In this document: piece by piece, positions 37,124 to 49,938 of the stretch
How positions within the stretch are numbered: the first letter of the stretch is position 1
Layout: every line of letters starts with the position of its first letter
DNA from: Promerops cafer
Lineage: Eukaryota > Chordata > Aves > Passeriformes > Nectariniidae
Length of the DNA stretch: 64,000 bases
Direction: 5' to 3'
Assembly (NCBI GenBank): GCA_013398275.1
Contig: VZSE01002342.1
Span: forward strand, 1,889,279 to 1,953,278
Notes under the pieces: model-generated
Database searches by the model: none
The model's input: the letters and a program-made list of their open reading frames with translations, nothing else
Told to the model about the DNA's origin: nothing
Program-made: the position numbers and the translations under genes

Positions 37124-40100
37124 CTGAAAGACAAATATTCAGTAAGCTATATATTCTACAAAATGGACAGAATTTAGTAACAAAGCCCCAAACAACTTGG
37201 TGTATATAGAAATTGGTGAATTTCTCAGTAGTGCCATTGTGATTATTGTCAAAGATAGGCCTAAGATAAGTTATTGTTTAATCTGTATAATTCTCCGGAA
37301 GAGAATTATACACTAAAATTTACTGCCTGTTGACTGAACAATGAATTCTCTATCTTGTATTATTTTTTTGGGGGAGAAAGCTGTAAGAAGTCACTTCAAG
37401 AGATCATTAATCCTTATTCTTTTTGCATTTTCTAATAATGTGCCTTCTGATTATTGTTATTATTGCATTATTAGTATTTGTTGCTATTAACAAACAAATA
37501 CATGCCACTGTCAATGATTTTCTTTTTAGACTATATTCTTTGATATAGGCAAGGACTTTCTCCCTTTTAACTGTAGTGTTTTTCAGAAATATTTTGCACT
37601 AGTGAGGGACTTGATGCAACTTCCACTAAAGCTGAATTCTTCCTGGGCTTAATAAGGATTTTTCTTTTACTCTGGAAGCATGAATGCACCAATGTTAATA
37701 TTATCCATACCTTTGGCCTGCCATAACAACTCTAAGGATCCAAGCCTGATACATAAGAAATGTAACTATACAAATCTGTGGTCTTTTCATTACAATTATA
37801 GAATAATTTAGTTTGCAAAAAGAGCTTTGAGATCATTGAGTCCAACCATAGCCACATTTTTATTTAAAGCCATCAGCCACTTTCTTATTTAAGTAGAAAT
37901 CAAGAGAACTATTCAAACATCTGACCTGCCACCTTCTCAGTTTTCCTAAAGTGAAGTAAAAAGGCTCTATGGTGTAAAAGATGAACACAGTAGATTCAGT
38001 CTCACGAGAATTTCTGTACCTAGTTTCTTACCTTACTGGTCAAAACAGAAGGAAAATGGTAAGGTCAGACCTAGCACAGTGTGTAATCATGGAAACATAT
38101 TTATATCATGTGCAAACATACCCTGCTGAACAATGCTTTACGAAGATTTTATAAGATGCCATATTTTCTAAAACATTCTCTGACAAACAGATATGAAATA
38201 ACCAATGACTTCTTAAGGCATATAATGGTATCATGTATACACAAACCTACGAATATGATTTTTGAAAAATTCCTACAATGCTTTTATTTTAATACAAGGA
38301 AATGTCAGGAGCACACCTGGACATGTCGTGTAGGGTGGAATGCTCTTACTGCAAAAAGTATCCTCAATCACAGTAATACTTTCTGTATTTCAGTTATTTC
38401 TCTACTTTTTTTTTTTTTTACTATTATTAACTCTCACCACAAAACAAAAAAGAAAAAAAAATCAAAACATACCCTGTAGAAAAAGTAGCCTCTGCTTTGA
38501 ATCACTCCAGGTCCTTGAAGCTCTTCCTGAAGAAAAAAGTATTTTAAATTATATCTACAGCTGTAAATTAATACATAAAGAGGGGTTTTTTATGTATATT
38601 AAAAAATATTTCTTCAGTCCTACATACAGTCTTACTCCTTAAATGCTTTATGTGCATTTCTCTGTGTCAGTAACACAAAGTTTATGTTGTCATGTAGAAA
38701 TAGCAGAGAACATATGAATGGAGCCAAATTCCACCTGACGTTTTAGATCAGGGCAGATTGCTTTTGAATGGTACTAGAAATGATGAACAGCCTTTGCCTC
38801 TGATTTTCCAGGGTTCTTTACCCAGGCACAAGAGTGTCTTCATAGCAGTCTCTACACATAGAGTTGCTTTTTGCATCTTGCAGGAGGACAGAAAATACAA
38901 AGTTTAAATATCAGAAATACTTGGGCTGCTCCCAGGAATGAGACCCCAGACTGTTCCCAAAGATGTACCAGAACCACCCCTCTCACATTAACTCCCAAAG
39001 AGCAGTGCTTATGGTAGTCTATCCTGTCCATGCTGCACACAGGGTGAAACAGCTGCCTAGTGATCCATATAGCAAGGAGGGTAACAAATGATGAAGAAAA
39101 TAGAAATTACATTTATATGTAACAAGTACAAAGCATGAAGTATCCAGTTGCTTTAATGAGACCTTCATGATTAGAGAACACATAAGCTTAATCACAGGGT
39201 TTTATTTGCTTCTGTTGGTTATCAGATAGGAGTGATGTGTCTGTCCTGCAGGTGGGGAGACAGTACATTTGAGAAACAAAATAGTCTCAGTGTTATGCTT
39301 GCCAGAACATAAAATGGAGATGGCTTTTATTTAGCAATGAGGGTATTTCTCAACTAAAAACTGGGGTGCTGTGATCTCTTGGGTAAATACCATAAGTTGA
39401 AGTATCATAGAAAGGAATCACATCATGCTCTATTCTAAAGCTGTGTGAACTGTGTAAAACAGGATGACTCCCATCATTTCCTAACTACAGAAGTAGATTC
39501 AATCCAGGGAAGCTTTAAAGAAAGCAGAGTTTAAATTATGCATAATTTTTGATTCTTGATTTTAATTCTGACTTCAGTTCATCACATATATCATTGTATT
39601 CAGTTTCTTGCTGTATGTAAAACATCTGTATGATTTTTATTTCTATTGTTCTTCTCATGCTAGCATTATCTGTGTTTGAAACACCCATCTTGGATTTATA
39701 ATCTGACCACTACTATAATTTTGTATATATCGAAAGGGTAAAAATTTTTCTGTACATTGCCATTTGAGTCTTATGGTATTCATATGTAATTTTTTCTTCT
39801 TTTTCTATTCAATGTGTGAATAAAACTGAAAACGGGAACAAAATAGGCAGCTGTTGCAAGATTGAGAAATTCATCCAGAACAGAAAAGGAATCAAGAGTA
39901 CAATTACTAGTGAGAAATTGTGGCTTATGTTAATGTCATTTTCCTCTTACAACCAGACACTTCTTGAAGATTACATGCTCTTGTTTGAGCTCATGTCAGA
40001 AGTTTGGTATTAGTAAACAGCTGAAGCTAAGAATCTGTCATTTTTGTAACACCCACTTTCTAAACTTCCAAGGGTTTGGAGATGTTAAAAAAAAAATACG

Positions 40101-43100
40101 TGTCGTAATGAATGTGCAAGTTTATTCACAAACCTGCATGTATATATGTACACAGAAAAATATGTATTCATGAAGATGTATGATTACTTGGAGTTTTATT
40201 TTAATTCCTTCCCTCTAGAAGGTTTTTTGCTCAGTCTCTTAACTTGACTAGCCAAGAAAATGCTTGAGTCTTCTTTCCTAGATCATATCCTATCAGGCAG
40301 GCTGTAGCTCAAGAGGAATCAAAGCCGTGAAAAAGTCTGGTGTTGTTTCAAACTGGGGAGAAAGAATGAATTTAATAGCATGTTTCCTCCTTCACCCATC
40401 CACGTTTTCAATTCCTTTTCTAGTCAGAGAGAGAGGTGGATGTGTTTATGTACAGCAGGTTCTGTTTTTCTTCCCAATATGAGGAAGAAAAAAGATCAGC
40501 AGCAAGATAACCCTTCCTGAAGCACATTCTGTGACATCGAGATTTGGGTAGTCCAACCAAAATATATAAGCAGAAAGGTCTACAAAGGCATTTTTAGAAA
40601 AGCTAATGAATCCAGAGCGTGAAAACATAAGCATGCAGAGTTTAAGTTTACATACATCCAGTTGGTGTCTCTTCAGTCTTCTCTCATTAAGCTGAGGAAC
40701 GAGTTGCAGTAAAGGATGCAGGACAGACGACTGAGAGGACACAAAAACATACACATGAGCAGCAGTGAAATTTGGTCCTTATGATGCAAAAAAAGTCTCT
40801 TTCTGCAGTATTGGCTCGTGGACCAAACATGTACCAAAAAAAAGACTGAAGACTGAGAGACTTATTAATTGAAGAATTCCTTTTTTTTAACATTTTGACT
40901 TGACAATAAACAGGAATCAACATTTATATTTTCACTACACAGAGTGATGGAGGGAAAAGCTATGTATCCTCACCTTTACTAATTGGAAGTTCAGAACCAT
41001 TTACAGACTCCTGGAATTATTCAAACTTTGTTCAGTCTCTATGAGTGGTTCTGAGAATATTTCTATACAGTATTCCTACAAACACTCCTACAATTTTCTA
41101 CTATGGAAGTTAGCAGCTTCAACCTCTGTTGTACTGAAAAGTTCATTTTACTTCAAAATAAATGGCAACCAAAAAAAAAAGGATTTTTTGCTAAAGAACA
41201 GTGTACAATAGAAATCCATTCTCAAGGGACATTTGTAACCATGGAACTGGTCATTCTATCTAAGCTCTGATCATGAAATTCCTTGTGTTCAACAAGACTT
41301 TAAGCTTGCAGGCAGTCTAATTATGCACAGTGGTGTGGTGTGCAGCCTAAGTGCTCACCCTGGAAAAACACAGCTATGTGAGGTTTTGGAGAGACATCCA
41401 CAGGAAGAAATAAAGTACGAAAAACCTGTGTTCCATTAACCAATTTAAACCTTCAACTCATAAATGTTATTTAAAAAACAATGCATTTTTGCTACAATAC
41501 TTCTTAGAAAAGTAATGCAATGAAGAGACTTGTGGAGTAACCAGAGTTACTGAAGTGTTATTGTACTTAATAGGTAAAACCAACTTGCTTATTTGTAGCC
41601 AATTTTGTGCTTTCTGCCTAAGTTAGGCAATACGGGATCATAATACCTAAAAAAAGTAGGAGTCTGATATGATTGAAGTAGTTCATGAACATCCCAGCTG
41701 TCCACTTGGGCTCTGTCTTGCAGCCAGTGGAGAGAGCTTATAAAGCTGAGGAATGATGGATCCCACCTAAATTAGTATCTGAGAATGGCTAGAAAATAGT
41801 CATCTGAACAGCTAAACCAAAAGAAGTGAGAAAGTGGTAATCTCTGGGGGCAGCAGCAAAGGTATTCAGGATGGTGGTGCAGTGGGATGCAGAAACCTTT
41901 TAAGCAGGAGCAGCAGCAGAAATAGCTCATTACACCATGCCTTAATTACCACTAAAGGCTCCAAAACAGCTGTATCATGAAAACATTGACACCAATATGA
42001 GCAATATCACTTTCTAGGAAATGCACTGCATATTCCTGGAGAAAGGTAAAGAACAAGGCAAAAATGGACATTGGCATGTAAGAATGATTGTTAAGAAAGG
42101 AGAAAATATGAATATGTTTAACTCTCTCAAAATCCTATGGTGTGTAGATGCACATGGATAACAGAGTATGTTTGCATTTCAAAAGTGAGAATGGATCCCA
42201 TACTTGGCTTGTTGGTTTATGAGAATACTTTTAGAGCAACAGTTCTAGGCCATGGTTTAAACTATATTTTTCATTCAAAATATAATCCAAGTCCAAGTGA
42301 GACTTAAATACTATTTTGCCTGCTACGTATTTATGACATGCAAATGAATGAATACAGTTTAATTAATAATTAATAAAAATGCTTCAAGAGTATCTAATAG
42401 TTAAGGTCATGTTCTCAGGTCCTGTAAGTCCGCATTGTTTCACAGCACGTGCTATGTTCCAATACCCAAAAAAAGTATTTGATCTCGGTCTTAAAAATTG
42501 AAACTGCAAGATTAAGACTCAGTTGGGATTCCATGAATGTTTGGTTGAGTTTGTTAGATTTTTTTTTCCCCACACCTGTACAGTACTGGTCATCCTCTCC
42601 CTTATTATTAAAACACCTTCTGCACTGTCAGCATGCAACTCCCAGTCCTGACCTTGCTACACAGTTGGAGAGACTACTGCAAAAAGGAATATTGCCTTGG
42701 TTTATATACAAGCACACATGTACTCACTCATAGGGAGGTGCTATGCCACTTACCATGATGTCTGAGTTGCCCGAGTCATGAGTCTTAGAATAATGAAATA
42801 AGAACTGTTCAAAAAAATTAAAAGTGGGGTTTTACTATAGGGCAAGAGTTTTATGATTTTCTTGCCTTTTTTTTAGTGTGGTTGTAGGACATATATAGAT
42901 ATCTTACCCTTTTGGTGTTGTCTTTCTCATCTAAACCCTGTGGGAATAATAGTTGGTAGAAAGGCTTTTATTCATTAAAATAGAAAAGAACAATGGATAA
43001 TTTTGATTAAATACATAATCTTTTCAGCACTGAGTTGAAATATCCTTCTTCCTTGGCAGATGTATTATATGTCTTTGCTTATCAATCTAACTAATCATTT

Positions 43101-46100
43101 CAAACTCTGTAGAGAGCATTGATTACTCTGCCCTAGAAGAGTTAGATGTGTTTAGCAGATGTTCCCTTATTCATCCCCAGTCTCTCCTAAGTAAATTTCT
43201 TTGTCTGTTGAGAATTCATAGTTTTTCTAATCTAGAGCAATAAAAACACCTAACACCTTGTACTCAACCATAATTTTCCAAACATTGATGTATCCCTGTT
43301 GTCTTTACAAGGTGTTACATTCTGGCACACGGCATTTCAGAGTAAAAACCGATAGAAGTACTTCCAGTGCTGAATGACACTTTGCATACTGGGTCCTCAA
43401 AATTCACTGTAGACAATGGCACAGTGAGAGATCAGGTTTCAAAAATGCTAAGCAGTCTTTTGTGTGTGTTACCTGTGGTTTCTGGAGAAATCCCATGACC
43501 AAAAAACAAAGTTCTTCCAGTGTACTGGACATCTAATGCAAAGAAAACAGGAACTCAGGTAGCACACTTCCAATTCTACTACATATAACAAAAACTATCA
43601 AAATAGTAGAGTTACCTCTGTCTGACTCACCTGAGGCTGAGAATCTGTGGACAGGTAAGCAGAACATGCATCATCTATCTGTAAGAGTTCACATAGTTTT
43701 TTTAGGAAGTCAGAGTAATAAAAACAAGTGAAATCTGCATATTTCCAGAAAAAGGTAAGTGCAGCTAATGGCATGGCAAGCTTGCCTACTGTAAGGCATC
43801 CTTATAGGTCCATTCATTAAATACCTTGCATTCAAAGGGGGAAAGGGCCTTAACCACATAAAAAAAAGGAAAACAACAACAACAAACTTATACTTGCTTG
43901 ATCTGAACAAACGTATGTATCTGCGACCTTTATTCCCTACCCACCACACACCCCTCTTAACTGCAAACTTCTCAGACTAAGCCATATTTTAAGTTATGAT
44001 TTTAAGCATCTGGGGCATGAACTATGAACTTGAATCTCTTCTGCAATATCTTTGAATTATACAAAACTGTGAAGAAAATGACAAAACTAAGGCAAGGGAT
44101 TCAAGGATCAATCCTCAAACACAGCTCTTTCAATTGGATTACAGCATCCCTACAGGCCGTATGACACATGCATCCCTTGAGTGATTATGATATGTGCTGG
44201 CACATCTTATGCACACCACTCAATTTGTGCCAGAAGTTTCCTAAACACTGTGGGAAACATCACTACTGTTTGTCTTCACCAGTCTTTTCAAAGCTGTCTT
44301 TATTCAGTGCTGTCATGATCTTGCCTTGGAAGAAGTACTGAACATCCTCTCCCTACAGTTCATAACNTCTTGGAAGAAGTACTGAACAAGTGATTCCTAC
44401 CCATCCTCTCCCTACAGTTCATAACCTTGTATTAATTACACCCTCCTTCTATCTCTTTTCCAAGATGAAAGAATAATGTAATACTGACTAATTTGCAGTG
44501 GAGTTATTAATAGAGAAGGAATAAGGAAAGGAATAAAAGGTATTTAAGTTCAGAGAAATAATATGACCAGCGCTGAAAACTCAGAGTATTCTGTAAGGAA
44601 AACTCTCCAGCACTGCAACTGAAGTTGCACAGTTTAATAACGATGACAAAAAGCAACTTACAATTTTATTAAATAACTTCAAAGTTGTATCATAGTAACC
44701 TCTAGTATATGCTATTTTTTTTCCATGTAATATTTGGTAGTGTTAGATGAAAAAAATCTTTGCCACTCACGTTCTTCACAGGCTGCATAAAAAACATAGT
44801 GGTTTTGGGGTTTTTTTTTTGATAGAGCAGGCAATGCAATTGTTCTTGAAATTTTTTATAGGTAAAAAGCCCTAAGCAAGATGCATTAGCAATGAAAACA
44901 TTAAAAGAAAAAAGAAATTTAAAAAAATAATGCTTATCTGAGCACTTCAGGGCAGGAGATGATTCATTTCTCCAGAGACAATCTATGAGAAAGCATTAGC
45001 AGATATTGTGGGAAAACTAATAGCTCACAGGATTCCCTTTTCAAATAGATTTTGTTGGTAACTCTCTCTTTTCTCTTTTTCCTTCATCTTGCATGTGTTT
45101 GAGTGTCTTAGTTCAGTTTCACTACTTTCAGAGTAAAAAAGTATAGAGGAAGAAGTCAGCAATGAATAAGATAAAATCAAGCTGAAGTCATTTTGGAAGC
45201 TAATGTTAAAAAAAGGGGCTGTTTCCTCTTGGGGATTGTTTGTATTTTGGTTTTATTTGTTTATTTACTTGACACAGAGAACTACCATAATTCAGTAGAA
45301 GAACAAACCAGAGACTGCTTTGTGTTCAACACAATGGTGTCTTTCAGCTAAAACCTTTGCAGACAAAGCAAGGGCTGAGGGAAAGCCACAATCTCTGTTA
45401 GTTCCTTTTAAAAAAATTAATAGTTTCTACCTTTTGTGCATCTTCTCCAAAATTTTTTTTCCTGTCTCAGAAATGTGGCCTGAGCATAGAAGACTGCAAG
45501 TTGCTTGGCATTGGTTAAATAACATAAAGAAACAAAAGGAAGTAAGAGAAGGAATGAAACAAAATACTTAGTTACAAAGTTCTCAAATTTATAAACTCAG
45601 ACCCATTCCTGGAGCATACTAGGTTTATTTAGAGGCAGGGTTTCTCCTGAATGATCCACTAGTAAAGTAGCAAAGAGGGAAGAATCATTATTTGCACTTT
45701 ATGAAACCCCAGTGAATGAGTATGAGTGAGTAATTAGGTTGATTTAGGGTATATTACTATATATCTAATTCTCTTTCTTTAGACCCTTTCCAGTCCAGCA
45801 TAATTCTAGATCTAATGGTAACTTTTACATTGCTTCTATTACAAAATTTTACAAAATTTAGTATCTTATGCATACTGTTTTCTTCATTGAAATCAACAGG
45901 ATCTTTGTCTTGGTTTCCAGGCTCTACAGGGACAAATCTTACAGCTAGCAAATTTTGTCAAGACATGCAGAAATGTATAAAACAGCTTTTTAAATCCAGG
46001 ATGTAAATAACTCATTTTGAAAAACTCCTTATAGTTATCAGGATCTTACTTCCCAAGAGACCATTTTTTCTGGGTGACAAACATCACTAGGGTTCATTCA

Positions 46101-49100
46101 AGTGCCAGTCTGGAATAGGTTAGGTTTTGAGTCACCACGTCCAATATGAACTGTGAGGAGATGACAGTAAGCAGAATGTCCTGTAATGGTCTCAGTCAGA
46201 AGAAATTTACTCTCTGCATCTGCCCCCCCCGATGAGTCACTTACTTTCCAATGTTATCAAAAGCTACTAAATTAAATGTCAACACAATTGTTGACAGTTG
46301 CAGCAACACCTGGGCATGGAAGTTGCAGGATAAAACCTCTCCACATGTTATGCCCTGCCACTCCATCTGTTCCAAAAGGGCAAGGAAGAGCCTGTGTTAA
46401 CACATGCGTCACACTCCAGAGCCAAAACAAACGCTCATTTCAGAGATGAGAGTGAGAGTTATGATACCAATCAGTAGCCAAATGTTAGAGGGGCTAATTG
46501 ACACCGCACATTGTCCTTTGTATATTGAGAGGCTAGGATAGGATTGAACAGTGTCCCAGCCTTGTGTGCAGAACAGAGGATTCAAGAAGCAAGACTGGAT
46601 GAGTTGAAACAGTTCCTGAGTATTATGTACAGACTATAAAACTACCAGATGTGAAGGACACTGTGATGCTTCCAGGGACAGTGCCTGCCAGGTCATTGAC
46701 AGTTATCACACACAGCTCTTCATTGAGACAAGACAATCTCTTCGCGGAATGACATCTCGGCACTTGGTTCCAGCATCCTCCTGAAGCAAATGTTCAGAAT
46801 ACCTGGAAGATTAGATACTTCACCTCTTTGCTGATGCCAGGATAGGAGACATACAGGAAGACATACTGGAAGAAAACACAGCTGAACTCTGTGCAAGAGA
46901 AACACTGGATAGTGAGGTGGGACTGTAGCGAGGATGGGCCCAGAAGAAGCGGGAGGATACCACATGGCAGATGATGCTTACCTCTTTCAACAGCTGCAAA
47001 TCCTCATCTGATTCGAGTGCTTGGGATGGCATTGGTGCACCTGGAAGCACAAACCATGCTTAGCAATGCTGTACAGCAAAGGTCATTTCTATAAGTGTCC
47101 CGTGTCAGACATACCTAGCACAACTATTAACTGCAAAGGCCCAGAGCTGCTCGGTCCAAGGAAGTCTGTGACCCTGAGTGCTCTGGTTTGTCAGGTAGTT
47201 TTTGCCTGCTCTCTTTCAGCAACACAGGAGGATGCTTTTCCACAAGTTCACAGCAGATATGGACACTCACTGTCTGAGCAATAAACGGTGTGGATGTTAC
47301 TTAGGTCTCACTGACACCTGCTCAGAAAATCACATTCCAGTTCCTACAACCTCAAGCTTTCTGAGAGCTCTGCTCACCTCCAGTGCACGGACTGTGAGTT
47401 GAGGATCTGGACTCTGCTTCTTGCCTCCTTGTATCCTACAGCTGCAGAACTGAACATGCACTATGTGATGTACGATTGCATATAAATAGTGCCCATGATA
47501 TGAACATGTTGTTTTGAGAAGCTGATAGACAGTATATGTGTAACTGGATTTGTTTCCTCTGTCTTGCATATGTGATGTGGAAAAGCTTGTCCCTCAGTAG
47601 ATTAAACGTGTTCTTAATTGCATAATGATGCAATTAGGCTGTGCTTAACTTGGGGCAGCTCCTTTCTCAATCTCTACCCACGTAGGCTGCAGACACGGAA
47701 GTCACTGTCCCTGGGTACCTTCCAGCTCAATGTCCAGAATATCCCTCTTGCCATATTGTTATTTTACCTGGCAGTGTATTTCTGATAGCAGTGTATTAGA
47801 GTCTCTGTAAATAACAGAAATGAGCATCACTGAGTTGTGAGTACATCAGGCACCACGCAGTGGTATCAGTGGGGGGATGTGCTGTAACTCCCATGGGAGG
47901 CAAACTGGTGCTAGACCTCTAGACCTAGCTGGACTGTCCAGTGAGCAGGGAATAAATGTCCATCATGTTATTTGTATTACATTTACCCCTAATAACCGTA
48001 ATCACAACAGTAGCTAGTTCCAGGCATTAATGGAACGGGATGGATTTCAAAACCACAATTTTGTACGAGCACAGACTTTAGGTGACTAATTATTATGGAT
48101 GTTTGCTTTGCCCCAAAAAAGAATTAGAGGGGCTCTTAATGTCACCCTATATAGAAGTGGGATTTTTAAAAAATCTCTGAGTTGTTCACATAACAAAGAA
48201 ACTTATTTCCAATTATTTGTTTCATTTCAAAGAAAAATGCCAAATAAATTAAAGGTGCTACAGTTGTCTTATGTTGTCTTCTGCTCTTAACTTAATGTAT
48301 TCAAACTGGAGTACCACCTGGGATTAGTATCCTAGTTAAAAGAATGGAGCAGGGCAACATTTCAGATTAGCACACCTTCCCCATCAAAGCATTGCCTGTG
48401 TATTTCTGAACACTGCTTCTGCCATTGACTGGTTCCCAAGGCTTTTCAGGGAGAGCTAAAGAAATTCATTAGCATGAGTTAGTAAACCTTAGGGCAACAA
48501 GCAGGAAAGCCTGAATATTATAACTCTCTCCTTTTTTTTGGCCTGTAGCATAAACTTCTGGACGGAGAAGATAAATTATTTCACCCACTCCTCACTTTCC
48601 TCTACCCTTCTCTACACATTCAGAAATTTTTATTTCATGTGCAATTCCATCTGTTTTGTGCACCTAGGACTGTGTTCCTCCAAAGACTGAGCAGTGTTCC
48701 TCCATCACCCCATCCAGACCAGGGCTGCAGTACCTACAGGACTTCATTCATCACACACAGTAAAACGTTAAGGTTTTTTGTAATATACACAAAATAACCA
48801 TAGGGGAAGGGAAGAAAAAAGAAGGCAAGAGAGAGAGGAGGGAGAGGAGAGAGAAGAGAGAGAGGAAAGAGAGAAAAAAGCATGTGCTATTGGAGAAAAG
48901 GGTCCTATTCTTCAATTCTGACACCTTTAAGAAACTCTACTTCTTTCAAGGCAGTAGAATGCTAGATGCACAGCCTGGGACTCACTTCTTACATCTTCTC
49001 CTCCCTCTATTGCATCTCTAAACAATAAACAAGCTCCTGGCAATCATTTGTGTAAGAACAGTGATGAAATACTGTGTGCCACTGCCCTCCGTTACTCTCC

Positions 49101-49938
49101 TCTTCCTTCCCTCCCCTCTTCCACATCTTCAGAACTTATTTTTAACGTAATATTAAGTATGCTGCCCCTAGATTTCTTTGGTTATTGACATTAAAAAAAC
49201 ACAATGAAGGAGAACAAAAACTCACAACTAAAGCAAATCACACTAATATAATACAAACAAAATAGAAATCGTCCTTGCACAGCATTTTGTAAAATTACTT
49301 TACGAGGTGTAAGCAGCTAATATATCTGACGTGGAAAATAGAGTAGAAAAGAGTATGGTTTGTTAAACAGTCCGCTTGGTGTTTCACAAGAGCCGTCTGC
49401 TACAAAAAAAGCAACTTTTAGGATTCCTCACCTGATAAATATTGCTACAGGTTGGAGCGACCGTCAGAGGGTCCTACTTTGTCCTGCAATTTTGTGATGC
49501 ATGTTGTTTCATGTCTTTTCTTACCTTTTTTGAATCAGAGTAAATGATACTTAAATCTCTTTCAACAAAAGCCTATTCCTCAAGCTGCTGGAGTGCTTTG
49601 CCAGGACAGACTAATCCTGCCGGGATACGGGAAGAAGCCGCCCAGACCAATCCCCGAGGCCGTGCCCAGCAGCTGCCCCGCTCCAGCCGCGCCGCTGCCG
49701 CCGGCCCGCAAGGCTGGCAGGCTGCGGGCACCCAGCTCCGCAAAAATGTGCAGAGCTGGCGGCGCAGGAAGGGATTGCGAGCGGAGTGATCCTCACCTTT
49801 GCAAGCAGAAATCGAGGAAGCGAGGAGGACGAAGAGGAGGAGTAGCGGGGACCCGGGCAGCACCGCGCCGTCTCCTCCCTTCCTCGGGCTGCGCTCGGGG
49901 GTGGCCGCGGGGCGCTGATGGTGGCAGAGGTGTCCCAT
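37088..49938 (-). CDS. NMU: prepro-neuromedin U, complete gene in nine coding exons
   Basis: Secreted neuropeptide precursor; amidated neuromedin U acts on the G-protein-coupled receptors NMUR1 and NMUR2 in feeding, stress, smooth-muscle and circadian control. Seen: join on the minus strand 49938-49797, 47040-46982, 43678-43631, 43532-43473, 42937-42908, 42804-42754, 40730-40656, 38526-38473, 37123-37088. This totals 555 nt, 184 residues plus TAA (human NMU is 174). Every junction has AG/GT borders; the first intron is phase 1 and all others phase 0. Precursor layout: hydrophobic signal about residues 29-45, Lys-Arg at 112-113, NURP-like segment from 114 (FLFHYSK), Arg-Arg 147-148, Lys-Arg 150-151, neuromedin U 152-176 ending RPRN, Gly177 amide donor, Arg-Arg 178-179. 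The match to mammalian NMU runs exon by exon, for example ACKGAP, LEELCF, DEKDNTKR and HPLLQLVP. Oddity: Tyr replaces the conserved Phe before RPRN. Confidence 0.97.
37124..38472 (-). other. NMU: NMU intron 8
   Basis: 1349 bp, phase 0; it separates Arg173 from Pro174 of the amide core. Contains an old CR1 scrap. Confidence 0.9.
37795..37890 (-). mobile_element. old CR1 3' fragment, minus orientation
   Basis: TATAGAATAATTTAG then GAGATCATTGAGTCCAACCA resembles the reversed CR1 terminus. Strongly diverged; lies in NMU intron 8. Confidence 0.6.
38473..38526 (-). CDS. NMU: NMU exon 8 (most of mature neuromedin U)
   Basis: 54 nt, residues 156-173, beginning EELQGPG and ending QSRGYFFYR. The human counterpart ends QSRGYFLFR. 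Acceptor TTTTTTCTTCAG, donor AGG/GTATGT. Residue 172 is Tyr (TAC) where Phe is expected. Confidence 0.96.
38527..40655 (-). other. NMU: NMU intron 7
   Basis: 2129 bp, phase 0, no repeat recognised. Confidence 0.88.
40656..40730 (-). CDS. NMU: NMU exon 7 (end of NURP and basic cleavage sites)
   Basis: 75 nt, residues 131-155, starting SSVLHPLLQLVP and ending NERRLKRHQLD; the human equivalent starts SSVVHPLLQLVP. Arg147-Arg148 and Lys150-Arg151 are the processing sites, so mature neuromedin U begins at His152. Residues 114-146 are 33 long, the length of mammalian NURP33. Acceptor GTGTCCTCTCAG, donor GAT/GTATGT. Confidence 0.96.
40731..42753 (-). other. NMU: NMU intron 6
   Basis: 2023 bp, phase 0, featureless AT-rich sequence. 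Confidence 0.88.
42754..42804 (-). CDS. NMU: NMU exon 6 (start of NURP-like peptide)
   Basis: 51 nt, residues 114-130, reading FLFHYSKTHDSGNSDIM. The FLFHYSKT block is identical to mammalian NMU. Acceptor TTTTTTTGAACAG, donor ATG/GTAAGT. Confidence 0.96.
42908..42937 (-). CDS. NMU: NMU exon 5, 30-nt microexon ending in Lys-Arg
   Basis: Reads GLDEKDNTKR (human EQDEKDNTKR), residues 104-113, phase 0 at both ends. Acceptor TTCCCACAG, donor AGG/GTAAGA. It supplies the dibasic Lys-Arg that frees the NURP-like peptide starting in exon 6. Because it is 30 nt, skipping it would keep the frame but remove that cleavage site. A second AG lies 7 nt inside the exon. Confidence 0.95.
43473..43532 (-). CDS. 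NMU: NMU exon 4
   Basis: 60 nt, residues 84-103, containing LEELCFLVMGFLQKPQ, matching human LEELCFMIMG. Acceptor TTTGCATTAG, donor CAG/GTAACA. The intron separating it from exon 3 is only 98 bp. Confidence 0.95.
43631..43678 (-). CDS. NMU: NMU exon 3
   Basis: 48 nt, residues 68-83, reading IDDACSAYLSTDSQPQ. The human counterpart begins IDDTCSSFLS. Acceptor CTCTTACAG, donor CAG/GTGAGT. Confidence 0.95.
43679..46981 (-). other. NMU: NMU intron 2
   Basis: 3303 bp, phase 0. Contains the N-joined duplication at 44325-44424, so its length may be overstated. Confidence 0.9.
44325..44424. repeat. direct near-duplication joined at one N
   Basis: CTTGGAAGAAGTACTGAACA and CATCCTCTCCCTACAGTTCA occur twice, with N at 44367 at the join; the second copy carries about 15 extra bases. 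It lies in NMU intron 2. Confidence 0.9.
46982..47040 (-). CDS. NMU: NMU exon 2 (acidic propeptide)
   Basis: 59 nt, residues 48-67, with acceptor TGCTTCCAG and donor GAG/GTAAGC. The split codon with exon 1 gives Gly, so the junction reads ACKGAPMPSQ, matching the human ACRGAPILPQ. The rest is acidic and ends LLKE. Confidence 0.95.
47041..49796 (-). other. NMU: NMU intron 1
   Basis: 2756 bp, phase 1, GTGAGG to TTCCAG, containing the GA-rich purine tract. Confidence 0.9.
48800..48881. repeat. purine-only GA-rich tract
   Basis: About 80 bp almost entirely of A and G (GAGAGAGAGGAGGGAGAGGA and similar) in NMU intron 1. Such mirror-like purine runs can form triplexes. Confidence 0.85.
49797..49938 (-). 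CDS. NMU: NMU exon 1 coding part (signal peptide)
   Basis: Codes residues 1-47 plus one base. A polar N-terminus (MGHLCHHQR...) leads to a hydrophobic core, LLLLFVLLASS, then ISACK. The donor is AAAG/GTGAGG. The ATG has G at -3 and G at +4. An upstream ATG at 49988 lies in another frame and does not give a signal peptide in this exon, so the 49938 start is preferred. The N-terminus is about 10 residues longer than the human one before the hydrophobic core. Confidence 0.95.

Noticed and set aside
40731..40923. Minus frame continuing 5' of NMU exon 7
   Set aside because: It is intron read-through; the strong TCTCAG acceptor at 40731 and the exon 6 donor define the exon.
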